Shown piece by piece: positions 1 through 7,684 of a DNA stretch of 46,480 bases (the first letter of the stretch is position 1; every line of letters begins with the position of its first letter). The position numbers and the translations under genes are program-made. The notes below the pieces were generated by a model that worked only from the letters and a program-made list of their open reading frames with translations, had not been told where the DNA came from and made no database searches. Source of the DNA: Candidatus Saccharimonadota bacterium (GTDB lineage: Bacteria; Patescibacteriota; Saccharimonadia; Saccharimonadales; UBA4665); contig DAHWAT010000003.1 in assembly GCA_027327085.1 (NCBI GenBank), positions 1 through 46,480 on the forward strand, given 5' to 3'.

Positions 1-1
1 G

Positions 2-388
2 GTCGAGCTAGAAGATTACTACCTAGACATCATCAAAGAAGAATTAAATGTCAAGCAGGTCATTGTAGATAAAACGTTATCAAGCGTAGTCCAGCTTGAC
101 TGTAAATTGAGTGAAGCTTTAATCCAGGAGGGCTATGCAAGAGAGATTATCAGGCATATTCAACAACTGCGTAAACAAAACGGACTACAAGTTGATGATC
201 GTATTCATTTGTATCTGAGTTCAAACAATAAGCAGCTAAAGACTGTCATAAGTAATCAGGATTTAACTAAAATTATTATGCACGAAACGCTAGCGGTATC
301 TTTAAGTAAGCAACCATCTGATCAGACACCTATTGAAATAAAGCTTGATAAAGATAAAGCCTTAAGTGTAGCTTTAGCCAAAGCCTAA
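2..388 (+). CDS. ileS: Isoleucyl-tRNA synthetase, C-terminal fragment (5' end outside window)
   Basis: This is the last 128 residues of a class I aminoacyl-tRNA synthetase that charges tRNA-Ile in the cytoplasm. The frame is open from base 2 and ends at a TAA at 386-388. The visible part is the end of the anticodon-binding region and the C-terminal junction domain. The stretch EALIQEGYAREIIRHIQ followed by RKQNGLQVDDRI is typical of the end of IleRS from CPR and Gram-positive bacteria. No C-terminal zinc-finger cysteines are seen. A start inside this stretch (TTG at 107) would only be an internal codon. The neighbour downstream is rplU after 110 bp. ValRS or LeuRS are less likely because of the sequence around the GYAREI motif. 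The call is confident for the class and good for isoleucine. Confidence 0.85.
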   Translation, partial: VELEDYYLDIIKEELNVKQVIVDKTLSSVVQLDCKLSEALIQEGYAREIIRHIQQLRKQNGLQVDDRIHLYLSSNNKQLKTVISNQDLTKIIMHETLAVSLSKQPSDQTPIEIKLDKDKALSVALAKA

Positions 389-498
389 TCTTAGATAACT
401 CACGATATAGCTTATAAGCCTTTACAGATTGATTACTTTTTGGTATGCTCTATCGGTAACTTTAGTCAAATTAACAGATTTTGAGACAAATTGATATT

Positions 499-807
499 AT
501 GAAAAAAGCAGTCATTGAAACAGGTAGTAAACAATATTTAGTAGCTGAAGGCGACGAAATAAAAGTCGAACTTTTAAAAACAGACTCTAAAACAGCTAAA
601 TTTGAACCATTACTAGTAATTGATGGTGATTCAGTCCTAGTCGGTACGCCGAAGCTTGATAAGATAGCCGTATCTGCAGATATTTTAGAAGCCAATATTC
701 AGTCCGACAAAGTGACATCCATTCGCTATAAGGCCAAAAAAAGAGTTCATAAAACTCGTGGCCACAGACAACACAGTAGTCTTATAAAAATTAAAAAAAT
801 TAGTTAG
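499..807 (+). CDS. rplU: Large ribosomal subunit protein bL21
   Basis: bL21 binds 23S rRNA in the large subunit. The 102-residue product begins MKKAVIETGSKQYLVAEGD, which matches the family start (AVI.TGGKQY.V..GD), and ends in a basic tail (YKAKKRVHKTRGHRQ) as expected. The ATG at 499 is preferred over the in-frame TTG at 481 because it gives the normal family N-terminus and length. The usual partner gene rpmA is not next to it; it lies at 36.0 kb on the other strand. No strong Shine-Dalgarno is visible before the ATG. Confidence 0.95.
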   Translation: MKKAVIETGSKQYLVAEGDEIKVELLKTDSKTAKFEPLLVIDGDSVLVGTPKLDKIAVSADILEANIQSDKVTSIRYKAKKRVHKTRGHRQHSSLIKIKKIS

Positions 808-1079
808 TTAATTTTAAGGCTGAAATTTTTATAAAACTTGGTGTGGATAACTACAGCAGCTAAATTTATAAGTTGTGATTAACTCAACAGTATATTAAGA
901 TGTAAATTGCTTTATATCCTGATGTAGCAGCGGTGTTTATACTTAAAAAATAATATCTTTTGTATCAAATACAACAAAAATAGTTAAAAATATATAAAAA
1001 AGCAACATTTTAAATGGATATTTATTTTATTCAAAAAACCCTTGAAAGGCCTTTCAAAAACATAGATACTAGTAGATAC

Positions 1080-1256
1080 GGGGTTGGAGTTCTGAGGTGC
1101 AGATCTTAGCCCTAACCAACAAACAGAGGGTAAAATTAAACAAACAAACAAATGGGCTTCCCTCAACTAGGGAAGCCCTCAAAATAAATAAAACCATGTT
1201 TTACTTAAATAAGATTAAATTTTAGACACTCAAAGCAACCTTTGGGTGTTTTTTAT
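1080..1256 (+). ncRNA. Candidate structured RNA of unknown family ending at a terminator
   Basis: The 469 bp between rplU and the next small ORF (808-1276) hold no convincing protein gene. Three helices can be drawn on the plus strand. Helix 1 pairs GGTTGG (1082-1087) with CTAACC (1112-1117), with an inner CTGAG (1092-1096)/CTTAG (1105-1109). Helix 2 is a perfect 10-bp stem, 1154-1163 with 1169-1178, loop CAACT. Helix 3 is the terminator at 1226-1249. Helix 1 and its inner stem each need a G-U pair, which becomes A-C on the minus strand, so the plus strand is the likelier RNA. The sequence lacks hallmarks I know of tmRNA, RNase P RNA, SRP RNA or 6S RNA. The 5' end is unknown. The bases at 808-1079 are very AT-rich, with a palindrome at 1041-1056 and nothing else recognisable. 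This is inference from pairing only. Confidence 0.35.
1226..1254 (+). terminator. Rho-independent terminator
   Basis: ACACTCAAAG (1226-1235) pairs with CTTTGGGTGT (1240-1249) through a CAAC loop. This gives a 10-bp stem with one G-U pair, followed directly by a run of T (1249-1254). It would end transcription of rplU read-through or of the structured RNA candidate just upstream. Confidence 0.7.
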
Positions 1257-1276
1257 TTAAGAACGAAGGAATTAAA

Positions 1277-1405
1277 GTGAAACAAAACAAAAAAAAGAAA
1301 CAACCAGAAGATAGACTTCTCAAAAAATTATCGCTTAAAGAGAGAAGTCAGCAACAAAAAATTAGACGTTTGATAGCTAAAGATGACTCTTTTAAGTTGA
1401 TTTAG
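1277..1405 (+). CDS. Small basic protein, 42 aa, unknown function
   Basis: A GTG-started ORF with an SD-like GAAGGA at 1265-1270 encodes 42 residues, about one third Lys or Arg, starting VKQNKKKKQPEDRLL and ending DDSFKLI. It lies just after a terminator and 52 bp before parA. The central part, with LKKLSLKERSQQQKIRRL, could form a charged helix. The product resembles no family I recognise; it could be a ribosome- or DNA-binding peptide, or a chance ORF in AT-rich DNA. The ribosome-binding site and the clean boundaries favour a real gene. Confidence 0.4.
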   Translation: MKQNKKKKQPEDRLLKKLSLKERSQQQKIRRLIAKDDSFKLI

Positions 1406-1457
1406 CCTTGGCGAATCAAAGCTAAATCAATGGTATACTGATGTAGTTAGATAAAAT

Positions 1458-2210
1458 ATGTCAAAAGTAATTGCTGTAGTTAATCAAAAGGGAGGGGTTG
1501 GAAAAACCACCACTGCTATTAATGTAGCCGCTCAACTGGCTTTGTCTAATAAGTCGGTTTTGCTGGTAGATCTTGATCCACAAGCTAATGCGACTAGTGG
1601 TTTAGGTATTGAAAAAGCTAGTCTCAGCACGACTTATGATGTTTTATGTGGAGCAACGACGATAAACCAGGCCACCATTAATACTTATGTTAATAACTTA
1701 TGGCTTGTACCGGCAAATTCTGATTTAGCGGCTGCTGAAGTCGAACTGGTTGCTAGCGATAAAAGAGAATTTAAACTAGCTGAGGCTATCAAGCAGCTTG
1801 ATTATGACTATCTAATCATAGACTGTCCACCAGCACTGGGACTATTAACGATTAATGCTCTTACGGCTGCTGACAGCGTATTAATCCCGGTTCAGTCTGA
1901 GTACTATGCCCTAGAAGGCTTAGGCCAGCTACTGAGTACCATTCAAATGATTAAACAACGCACCAACCCTAACTTAAATATCATGGGTGTTGTAGTGACG
2001 ATGTTTGATAAGCGCAACGCCCTGAGTGATCAGGTCTATAAGGAATTAGAAAATTATTTTAAAGAGACATTATTTACATCAATTATTCCAAGAAATGTTA
2101 AGCTGGCAGAAGCTCCAAGTTACGGAAAGACCATTTATGATCATGATCGCTGGAGCAAGGGAGCCAGAGCCTACAAAGCTCTTACTAAAGAAATAATCAA
2201 GAGAACCTAG
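1458..2210 (+). CDS. parA: ParA/Soj-family chromosome-partitioning ATPase
   Basis: ParA ATPases move ParB-bound origin regions over the nucleoid. The 250-residue protein has the deviant Walker A motif KGGVGKTTT (signature Lys11, catalytic Lys16), the DLDPQANAT motif near residue 38 and the Walker B-like IIDCPPALG near 120. This is the size of short chromosomal Soj proteins with no N-terminal DNA-binding extension. The ATG follows a -10-like TATACT at 1434-1439 and AT-rich DNA; no strong Shine-Dalgarno is seen. It converges on parB with only 9 bp between the stop codons, which is unusual because the two are normally codirectional. MinD is excluded by the lack of the MinD-type C-terminal amphipathic helix. 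Confidence 0.93.
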   Translation: MSKVIAVVNQKGGVGKTTTAINVAAQLALSNKSVLLVDLDPQANATSGLGIEKASLSTTYDVLCGATTINQATINTYVNNLWLVPANSDLAAAEVELVASDKREFKLAEAIKQLDYDYLIIDCPPALGLLTINALTAADSVLIPVQSEYYALEGLGQLLSTIQMIKQRTNPNLNIMGVVVTMFDKRNALSDQVYKELENYFKETLFTSIIPRNVKLAEAPSYGKTIYDHDRWSKGARAYKALTKEIIKRT

Positions 2211-2219
2211 TAGAACTTT

Positions 2220-3086
2220 TTAGTCGAAGTAACTAAGCAATCGGTCCAATTCCTCATCGGAGCTAAAGTTTATCTCTAGTCGACCACCGTATGCCATGCG
2301 CTTGATTCTAACTTCTGTGCCTAGTTTCTGACTCACTTTTTTTGTTGCTGGAGTCTCGGTTTCGGTTCTAGCGCTAGCTTTTTCAGTTTCTTTAATGCCT
2401 TCTTTAATACTAATCACAAAACGTTCCGCCTGACGTACGTTCCAACCTAGGCTAATAATGGCATTGAGCAAGTAGCTTTGGCGTTCAGGATCGTCTTTTA
2501 ATGACAAAACTGCCCTAGCATGTCCTTCAGTAATTTTGCCACTTGTAAGAGCTTCTTTGGCTGCTTCAGGTAGTTGAGTTAGGCGGGCAATGTTGTGAAC
2601 AGTCGATGATGCCTTACCTAGCCGTTGGGCAATGGTATCGTATGGCAAAGAGAATTGATCATGCAGCCGTTCAATACTGAAAGCTTGCTCCAGCGGGTTA
2701 AGATCAACCCGTTGAACGTTTTCAATTAAAGCAACTTCTAGTTGCTCAAGCGCCTTTGAAGACCGTACAATCGCTGGAACGGTTTTAAGTTTGGCAATCG
2801 AGGCTGCTTTAAACCGTCTTTCTCCGGCTATGATGGTATATACACCATGTTGTCTAGGCGTTACTATCAAGGGCTGAATTACACCATATCGTTTGATTGA
2901 TGCAGCTAACTCATTGAGAGAGGCGTTGTCAAAATGCTTACGCGGCTGATTAGGGTTTGGTTTTAGGTTTTTAAGGTCAATCGATTCAATACGCTCATTT
3001 GACTCAAGTACTAGGTTTTTGTCAAAATTTTCCGGCAATAAACTATCGAAGCCGTGACCTAAAGCTTGTTTTTTTGGTTGATTCAT
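2220..3086 (-). CDS. parB: ParB/Spo0J-family partition protein
   Basis: ParB binds parS sites, clamps and slides on DNA using CTP, and partners ParA. The protein begins MNQPKKQALGHGFDSLLP, a typical ParB start (LG.GLD.LL). It carries the CTPase motif GERRF at residues 89-93, the ENVQR motif near 119, a helix-turn-helix around QRLGKASSTVHNIARL, and a C-terminal dimer domain. I chose the ATG at 3086 over the TTG at 3089. lepB lies 23 bp upstream on the same strand, so the two may be cotranscribed. It faces parA tail to tail. No parS-like site was found in this window. Confidence 0.93.
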   Translation of the reverse strand: MNQPKKQALGHGFDSLLPENFDKNLVLESNERIESIDLKNLKPNPNQPRKHFDNASLNELAASIKRYGVIQPLIVTPRQHGVYTIIAGERRFKAASIAKLKTVPAIVRSSKALEQLEVALIENVQRVDLNPLEQAFSIERLHDQFSLPYDTIAQRLGKASSTVHNIARLTQLPEAAKEALTSGKITEGHARAVLSLKDDPERQSYLLNAIISLGWNVRQAERFVISIKEGIKETEKASARTETETPATKKVSQKLGTEVRIKRMAYGGRLEINFSSDEELDRLLSYFD

Positions 3087-3109
3087 CAATTAAAATATAA
3101 CATAAAAGT

Positions 3110-3766
3110 CTAGAAGACTTTAGCATCTCCTAGAGGGAAGACTCTAAGAACTAATCGACCAATAATCTGATTAGCATTGATTGGTCCAAAACTTCTTGAA
3201 TCCAGTGAATCGGGACGATTATCACCTTCAACAAATAATTGGTTAGGCCCAAGCGTTATATTGATATTGCCTGAGGTATAAGGCAAGTCTTTCTTAGTGA
3301 AGTAGCCTAAGGTTTTATCGGGGTCAAAGCCGTGAGGGTGAGCTTTGTTATAGATCATATTAATGCCATTTTTGATTACTAAATGATCACCAGGTAAGCC
3401 AATCACTCTTTTAATCAATTGTTTTTCGTTTTGTTGCCCAAAGGCACTTAGACCAGATTCATTGAAGACAATGATGCTGCCTCGACTAGGAATATACGGT
3501 GTGCCGGTAATACGAGACCAAGTTCTTGGCAGTTTCCAAATGATAAGCTTATCGCCATTATGCAAGGTGTTTTGCATACTCGGTCCGTCTACCTGATAGG
3601 ATCTAAAAACAAAAACTATAATAAGGATGGCTACCCCTACTGCAGTCGCTAAAATGCTGATAGTAGACAGAATTTCTCTCCATAAAGGCGGTGCTACTGG
3701 AGCCTGCTTATCGGCAGTATCACTAGGAGGTGTCTCGTTTTCCTGAACTTTTAGTGGTTTATCCAT
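3110..3766 (-). CDS. lepB: Signal peptidase I
   Basis: LepB cleaves signal peptides from exported preproteins at the outer face of the membrane. After a charged, proline-rich N-terminus there is one membrane segment (about residues 32-54). The catalytic serine follows in GPSM (Ser63), the general-base lysine in KRVIGLPGD (Lys119), and box E appears as GDNRPDSLDSR. The length of 218 aa is normal for a one-TM enzyme. On the minus strand an extended -10 (TGC before TATAGT, 3778-3783) lies 11 nt before the ATG, so the leader should be very short. It is the first gene of a probable lepB-parB unit. Confidence 0.93.
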   Translation of the reverse strand: MDKPLKVQENETPPSDTADKQAPVAPPLWREILSTISILATAVGVAILIIVFVFRSYQVDGPSMQNTLHNGDKLIIWKLPRTWSRITGTPYIPSRGSIIVFNESGLSAFGQQNEKQLIKRVIGLPGDHLVIKNGINMIYNKAHPHGFDPDKTLGYFTKKDLPYTSGNINITLGPNQLFVEGDNRPDSLDSRSFGPINANQIIGRLVLRVFPLGDAKVF

Positions 3767-3865
3767 AACAAACTTCTACTATAGCATATACAATTTCAAA
3801 CATAAGACCGTAAACTTTATAAACAGCGGTTATATACAAAAAATACAACAAAGAGTAATAAAACT

Positions 3866-3894
3866 TTGACAGGTTAAACACTTATTAATATAAT
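3866..3894 (+). promoter_or_regulatory. Near-consensus promoter of the LCP-htrA operon
   Basis: TTGACA (3866-3871), a 17-nt spacer and TATAAT (3889-3894) give a full sigma-70 consensus match. The ATG at 3912 is 17 nt after the -10 box, so the leader would be about 10 nt, with no clear Shine-Dalgarno. Confidence 0.75.
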
Positions 3895-3911
3895 GCTTAT
3901 GTAATTAAGTT

Positions 3912-5555
3912 ATGGGTAGGTTTCGCTTTAAGCGGCCTGGAACACAAATACCAAGCCAAACACAAAACACTAACACCTTTGAGAATCTGCAACCTGTGCA
4001 AAGGGATAGTTTTGATAGTCTTCAAAATGCTCAGCCCAGCTCTAGTGCGCTGGCCAGACTGGTTATTAGAGGCATCAAAAGAGATATAAATCGACAAATG
4101 GGACTGCGTAAGGCTCAATCTAGTCCTGTTATTAATACAGCACTCATGGCACGACGTGTACCTATAGACATGTCCTTACCCGGAGAAGAAAGTCCAGCCC
4201 ACTGGAATGAATTTATTAAAAAGAATAAATGGCATCGGTTGCGTCTGGTAACTACATCCGGCATAGCCATTGTCTTAATAATTGGACTAACCCTAGGCGG
4301 CTTATTATTTTCGGAAAATTACTCTAAGCTTCACAAGGTACTTCGAGGTACCGCAACGGCCGATCCGTTATCGAATCTTCATCTTCTGCAAGGACAATCA
4401 AGCGGCAGAATTAACCTATTACTGATGGGACGTGCTGGAGGGAATAATAACCAGAAGGCTAATTTAACTAACACCATGATATTCGCTAGCATCGATGTCA
4501 TTAATCACGACGTAAAGTTTATTAGTCTGCCAAATAATCTGTGGGTAGCCAATGATGAAGGTGCTATGACTATCAATCAAGCTTTTGCAAGAGGGGAGCA
4601 AAGTATATCTGGTAGTCTCAATCCAGTTAACCCAGATAACCAGACGCTAGAGGCTGGTTTTAAGTTAGCCGATCAAACGGTCTCAAACGTCTTGGGCCAG
4701 CCAATTAACTACAATATCATTATTAATTTTGCGGGCCTACAACAACTGGTTAACGTCTTAGGGGGTATCAATCTAAATGTACCCTCAGCCTTAGTTGATC
4801 CGACTATGGCCTGGCAAAATAATAATCAGCCAACATTGGTGCCTGCAGGCAGTCAAACCTTAAACGGTAAGCAGACCATGCTCTATGTTACGTCTGTTCA
4901 AAGCACGAGTGAGTCAAGTCGACAACAAAGGCAAAGACAAGTTCTATCGGCTATATTTTCAAAGGTGACTAGTTCAACTACCTTATCAAACCCGTTGACA
5001 GTCAGCCGCATAATCAACACTTTAGGTAATAACGTGGCTAGCGATCTATCTATGACCGATGCCGCTAAATTGTATCAATTATTAGCTCCGGTTAGCGTAA
5101 ATGGCTTTAGCTCAATCCATTTATTAACAGCTAATAATCAATATCTAACAGCTAGTAGTATGAATAGCTTACCCATAACCCAACCAGTAGCTGGACTATT
5201 TAATTACTCTAGCATTCATAGTTATATAGCTAGCCAGCTGCCCAATCCTTACCTGTCAAAAGAAGATGCTAGCATCTTTATTATGAACGGCACGAATACG
5301 CCTGATTTAGCCACTCATTTAGGGCATCAATTAAGCCAAGCCGGCTATAATGTGATAGGGGTTGCTAATGCACCAACTGCAAACTGGACTAAAACGACTT
5401 TATATAATGTTAACGGCGGTAATCCTTACACGGCTCAATTCTTAAGCGACAAGCTTAAAATTAAAGTTTCTAAAAAGCCAATTAACAAATCGATACCGAC
5501 AGACGGAGCAGATTTTGTTATCATAATAGGTAACAATGAAACCAATCCTACTTAA
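3912..5555 (+). CDS. LytR-CpsA-Psr (LCP) family membrane protein with degenerate active site
   Basis: LCP proteins attach teichoic acids or glycans to peptidoglycan outside the membrane. This 547-aa protein has a cytoplasmic N-terminus of about 108 residues, one membrane helix (about 112-133), an LCP domain (about 165-355) and a LytR_C domain (about 452-535, from IFIMNGTNTPDLA). The fold markers are clear: LLMGRAGG, TINQAFARG, NVLGGINLNVP, AGSQTLNGKQTMLYV and RQRQVLSAI. However, the usual R-S-D-T-M catalytic loop reads LTNTM (185-189), the P-R-D motif reads PNN (207-209), and the paired arginines after the LNG block are missing. It overlaps the next gene by 20 nt. The family call is firm. Transferase activity is doubtful. 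Confidence 0.85.
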   Translation: MGRFRFKRPGTQIPSQTQNTNTFENLQPVQRDSFDSLQNAQPSSSALARLVIRGIKRDINRQMGLRKAQSSPVINTALMARRVPIDMSLPGEESPAHWNEFIKKNKWHRLRLVTTSGIAIVLIIGLTLGGLLFSENYSKLHKVLRGTATADPLSNLHLLQGQSSGRINLLLMGRAGGNNNQKANLTNTMIFASIDVINHDVKFISLPNNLWVANDEGAMTINQAFARGEQSISGSLNPVNPDNQTLEAGFKLADQTVSNVLGQPINYNIIINFAGLQQLVNVLGGINLNVPSALVDPTMAWQNNNQPTLVPAGSQTLNGKQTMLYVTSVQSTSESSRQQRQRQVLSAIFSKVTSSTTLSNPLTVSRIINTLGNNVASDLSMTDAAKLYQLLAPVSVNGFSSIHLLTANNQYLTASSMNSLPITQPVAGLFNYSSIHSYIASQLPNPYLSKEDASIFIMNGTNTPDLATHLGHQLSQAGYNVIGVANAPTANWTKTTLYNVNGGNPYTAQFLSDKLKIKVSKKPINKSIPTDGADFVIIIGNNETNPT

Positions 5556-6285
5556 GTTAAAGCCAACTAGCGGTTTTTCATACATATTACACTTAAGCTT
5601 TTTACTGATTCTGCCTATAGCAGCTTATCTATTAGTGACAATTCATTTTGTTCAGCTGGCACTCAGTCTAATTGTTTTAAGTAAATGGCGTATGTTCGCT
5701 GTAAGACCTAGATTTTGGGCCGCTAACATAAGGGCCAACTCGATAGACCTAATCGTAGGTTTGTCTTTAGTGTTATTTATGGATCATTCCACTAGCCTAT
5801 TGATTAGGCTGCTATGGGTAGTTCTATATGCGGTATGGCTAGTATATCTAAAGCCGGCTAGCTCTACCTTCATGGTTTCGGTACAAGCCTTTATCGGCCA
5901 ATTAGTGGCTCTAATGGCGCTATATTTAATTTGGTCAAATGGGCCTATCTATGGACTGACGGCTTTAACTGGCCTATTTTGCTTCCTGGCTGCCCGTCAT
6001 TTCCTAGAAGCTTTCGATGAGCCATACGATAAGTTACTAGCCTATATCTGGGGATATTTTGGAGCGTCACTGGCATGGCTATTAAGTCACTGGCTATTAT
6101 TTTACAGGGGAGTTTCTTTAACAACCTTACTCCTAAGTGCTTTAGGTTATGGTTTGTCGGCACTTTATTATTTGGATCATGAGAATAAATTAAGTAAGCT
6201 TTTTAAGCGACAAATTATTATAGCCATGATTGTAATCGTCGGAATTGCAATTATTTTCTCAGGTTGGGGTAATAAAGTTGTTTAA
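5536..6285 (+). CDS. Polytopic membrane protein, unknown function
   Basis: The 249-residue product is hydrophobic throughout and can hold about seven or eight transmembrane helices, separated by short basic loops such as KWRMFAVRPRFW. It starts with an ATG inside the 3' end of the LCP-like gene (20-nt overlap in another frame), so the two are translationally linked. The htrA homologue follows 18 bp later. I do not recognise the family. Its position suggests an envelope role alongside the LCP-like protein. Confidence 0.75.
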   Translation: MKPILLKLKPTSGFSYILHLSFLLILPIAAYLLVTIHFVQLALSLIVLSKWRMFAVRPRFWAANIRANSIDLIVGLSLVLFMDHSTSLLIRLLWVVLYAVWLVYLKPASSTFMVSVQAFIGQLVALMALYLIWSNGPIYGLTALTGLFCFLAARHFLEAFDEPYDKLLAYIWGYFGASLAWLLSHWLLFYRGVSLTTLLLSALGYGLSALYYLDHENKLSKLFKRQIIIAMIVIVGIAIIFSGWGNKVV

Positions 6286-6303
6286 TATTGAAAGGAGGTA
6301 AAT

Positions 6304-7620
6304 ATGACAGACAATAAAACAAATGAACCAAATACTTACAGCGTTTCTAGCCGAGCCAGTAAAAGTAAAAAAGACTCCATAAATCTGACGTTGACTATTC
6401 CAGCAATCAGCTTTAAAAAACCTGACTTTAAAAAAATTAAAAATCCTAAAACCTGGGGCCATAAAACTATCATTTTTGCCTACATACTAGTAGCTTTAAT
6501 TTTTGGTTATGTCGGAGCGGTTATTGAATATCAAACCAGTAGTTTGGGCCAAGTTACCTATGCTAACTTAAGCGGGCAAGAAAAGATTGTGACAAGCTCC
6601 AGCCAGTTAATTAATCAGATTGCTAAGACGGTTGGTCCAAGCGTAGTTAGCGTAAATGTTAGTATTACCACAACTTCATCAAATAGCTTAAGTGGTTTTG
6701 GTTTGTTTGGTTTTGCTCAGCCTGAATCTGAGCAAGCTGCCGGCACTGGCATAATTCTCACTTCTCAAGGTTTAATTGTGACAAATCGTCATGTTGTACC
6801 AGTTAGAACAACTAAAGTAAGTGTTACCCTGAGTAATGGCGTACAGTTAAACAACGTTTCAGTTATTGGTAGGACTAGCCCAAATAGCAGTCTCGATATA
6901 GCTTTCTTGAAAGTCAATAATCTTGAAGGCCAGAAATTGACCCCTGCGGTTATCGGTAATTCTTCACAAGTTCAAGTCGGTGATTCAGTAGTGGCTATTG
7001 GCAACGCCTTAGGCCAGTTTCAAAACACCGTCACTAGCGGCATCATCTCTGGCTATGGTAGAAGTGTGGTAGCTACTAGCAGTACCGGTAATAGCCAGGA
7101 AGGTCTAGATGACCTATTCCAGACTGATGCAGCCATTAACGAAGGTAACTCAGGCGGACCATTAGTAAATATGAACGGTCAGGTAATAGGCATTAATGTT
7201 GCCACAGCCAGCGGCGCTCAGAACATTGGCTTTTCGATTCCGATCAATGATGTGAAAGGCTTGATTAATCAAGTTCTCAAAACTGGTAAATTATCTATTC
7301 CTTACTTAGGCATCAGATACATTCCTTTAACAGCTGATGTGGCTAGTGAATACAATTTAAGTGTGAATAATGGTGCCTTCATTGCTCCCAGTAGTAATTC
7401 AAGCCAACCATCGGTTATACCAGGTAGTCCTGCCGCTCAAGCAGGGCTTCAAACCAACGACATCATAACTGCCGTAAATGGCACTAATATTAATCAGGAG
7501 CATAGCCTGACCGCATTACTTGATCAATATATGCCAGGCGATACTATTAACTTGACCGTTTTAAGAGGCAAAAACACTATTAATATTTCGGCTACTTTAG
7601 GCAAAGCTCCGGGTAGCTAA
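6304..7620 (+). CDS. HtrA/DegP-like membrane-anchored serine protease with PDZ domain
   Basis: HtrA proteases degrade or refold damaged proteins outside the cytoplasmic membrane. The 438-aa protein has a charged cytoplasmic N-terminus, one membrane helix (about 55-76), a trypsin-like domain with the triad His163 (TNRHVV), Asp198 (SLDIAF) and Ser283 (GNSGGPL), and one C-terminal PDZ domain (from IPYLGIRYI, with the GSPAAQAGL carboxylate-binding loop). A strong AAAGGAGG Shine-Dalgarno lies 6 nt before the ATG, unlike most first genes here. It is the last gene of the LCP-membrane protein-HtrA unit. An inverted repeat downstream (7662-7680) may help end the transcript. Confidence 0.93.
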   Translation: MTDNKTNEPNTYSVSSRASKSKKDSINLTLTIPAISFKKPDFKKIKNPKTWGHKTIIFAYILVALIFGYVGAVIEYQTSSLGQVTYANLSGQEKIVTSSSQLINQIAKTVGPSVVSVNVSITTTSSNSLSGFGLFGFAQPESEQAAGTGIILTSQGLIVTNRHVVPVRTTKVSVTLSNGVQLNNVSVIGRTSPNSSLDIAFLKVNNLEGQKLTPAVIGNSSQVQVGDSVVAIGNALGQFQNTVTSGIISGYGRSVVATSSTGNSQEGLDDLFQTDAAINEGNSGGPLVNMNGQVIGINVATASGAQNIGFSIPINDVKGLINQVLKTGKLSIPYLGIRYIPLTADVASEYNLSVNNGAFIAPSSNSSQPSVIPGSPAAQAGLQTNDIITAVNGTNINQEHSLTALLDQYMPGDTINLTVLRGKNTINISATLGKAPGS

Positions 7621-7661
7621 AAAGTGTATGCGTCTTTAATTTTAAATCAGAAAACTTTAAT

Positions 7662-7680
7662 AATAGCAAACAAAGCTATT
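7662..7680. terminator. Possible bidirectional terminator hairpin
   Basis: AATAGC (7662-7667) and GCTATT (7675-7680) form a 6-bp stem with a 7-nt loop, placed between the convergent htrA and prmC genes. On the minus strand it is followed by a moderately T-rich stretch. The stem is weak, so the call is tentative. Confidence 0.3.
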
Positions 7681-7684
7681 GACC

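Noticed and set aside
984-1166. Minus-strand ORF of 60 aa
   Set aside because: It runs through the hairpins of the RNA candidate, has no ribosome-binding site and reads like translated AT-rich DNA.
808-1276. tmRNA, RNase P RNA, SRP RNA or 6S RNA in the long gap
   Set aside because: I looked for the tag reading frame and for conserved core motifs of these RNAs and saw none on either strand.
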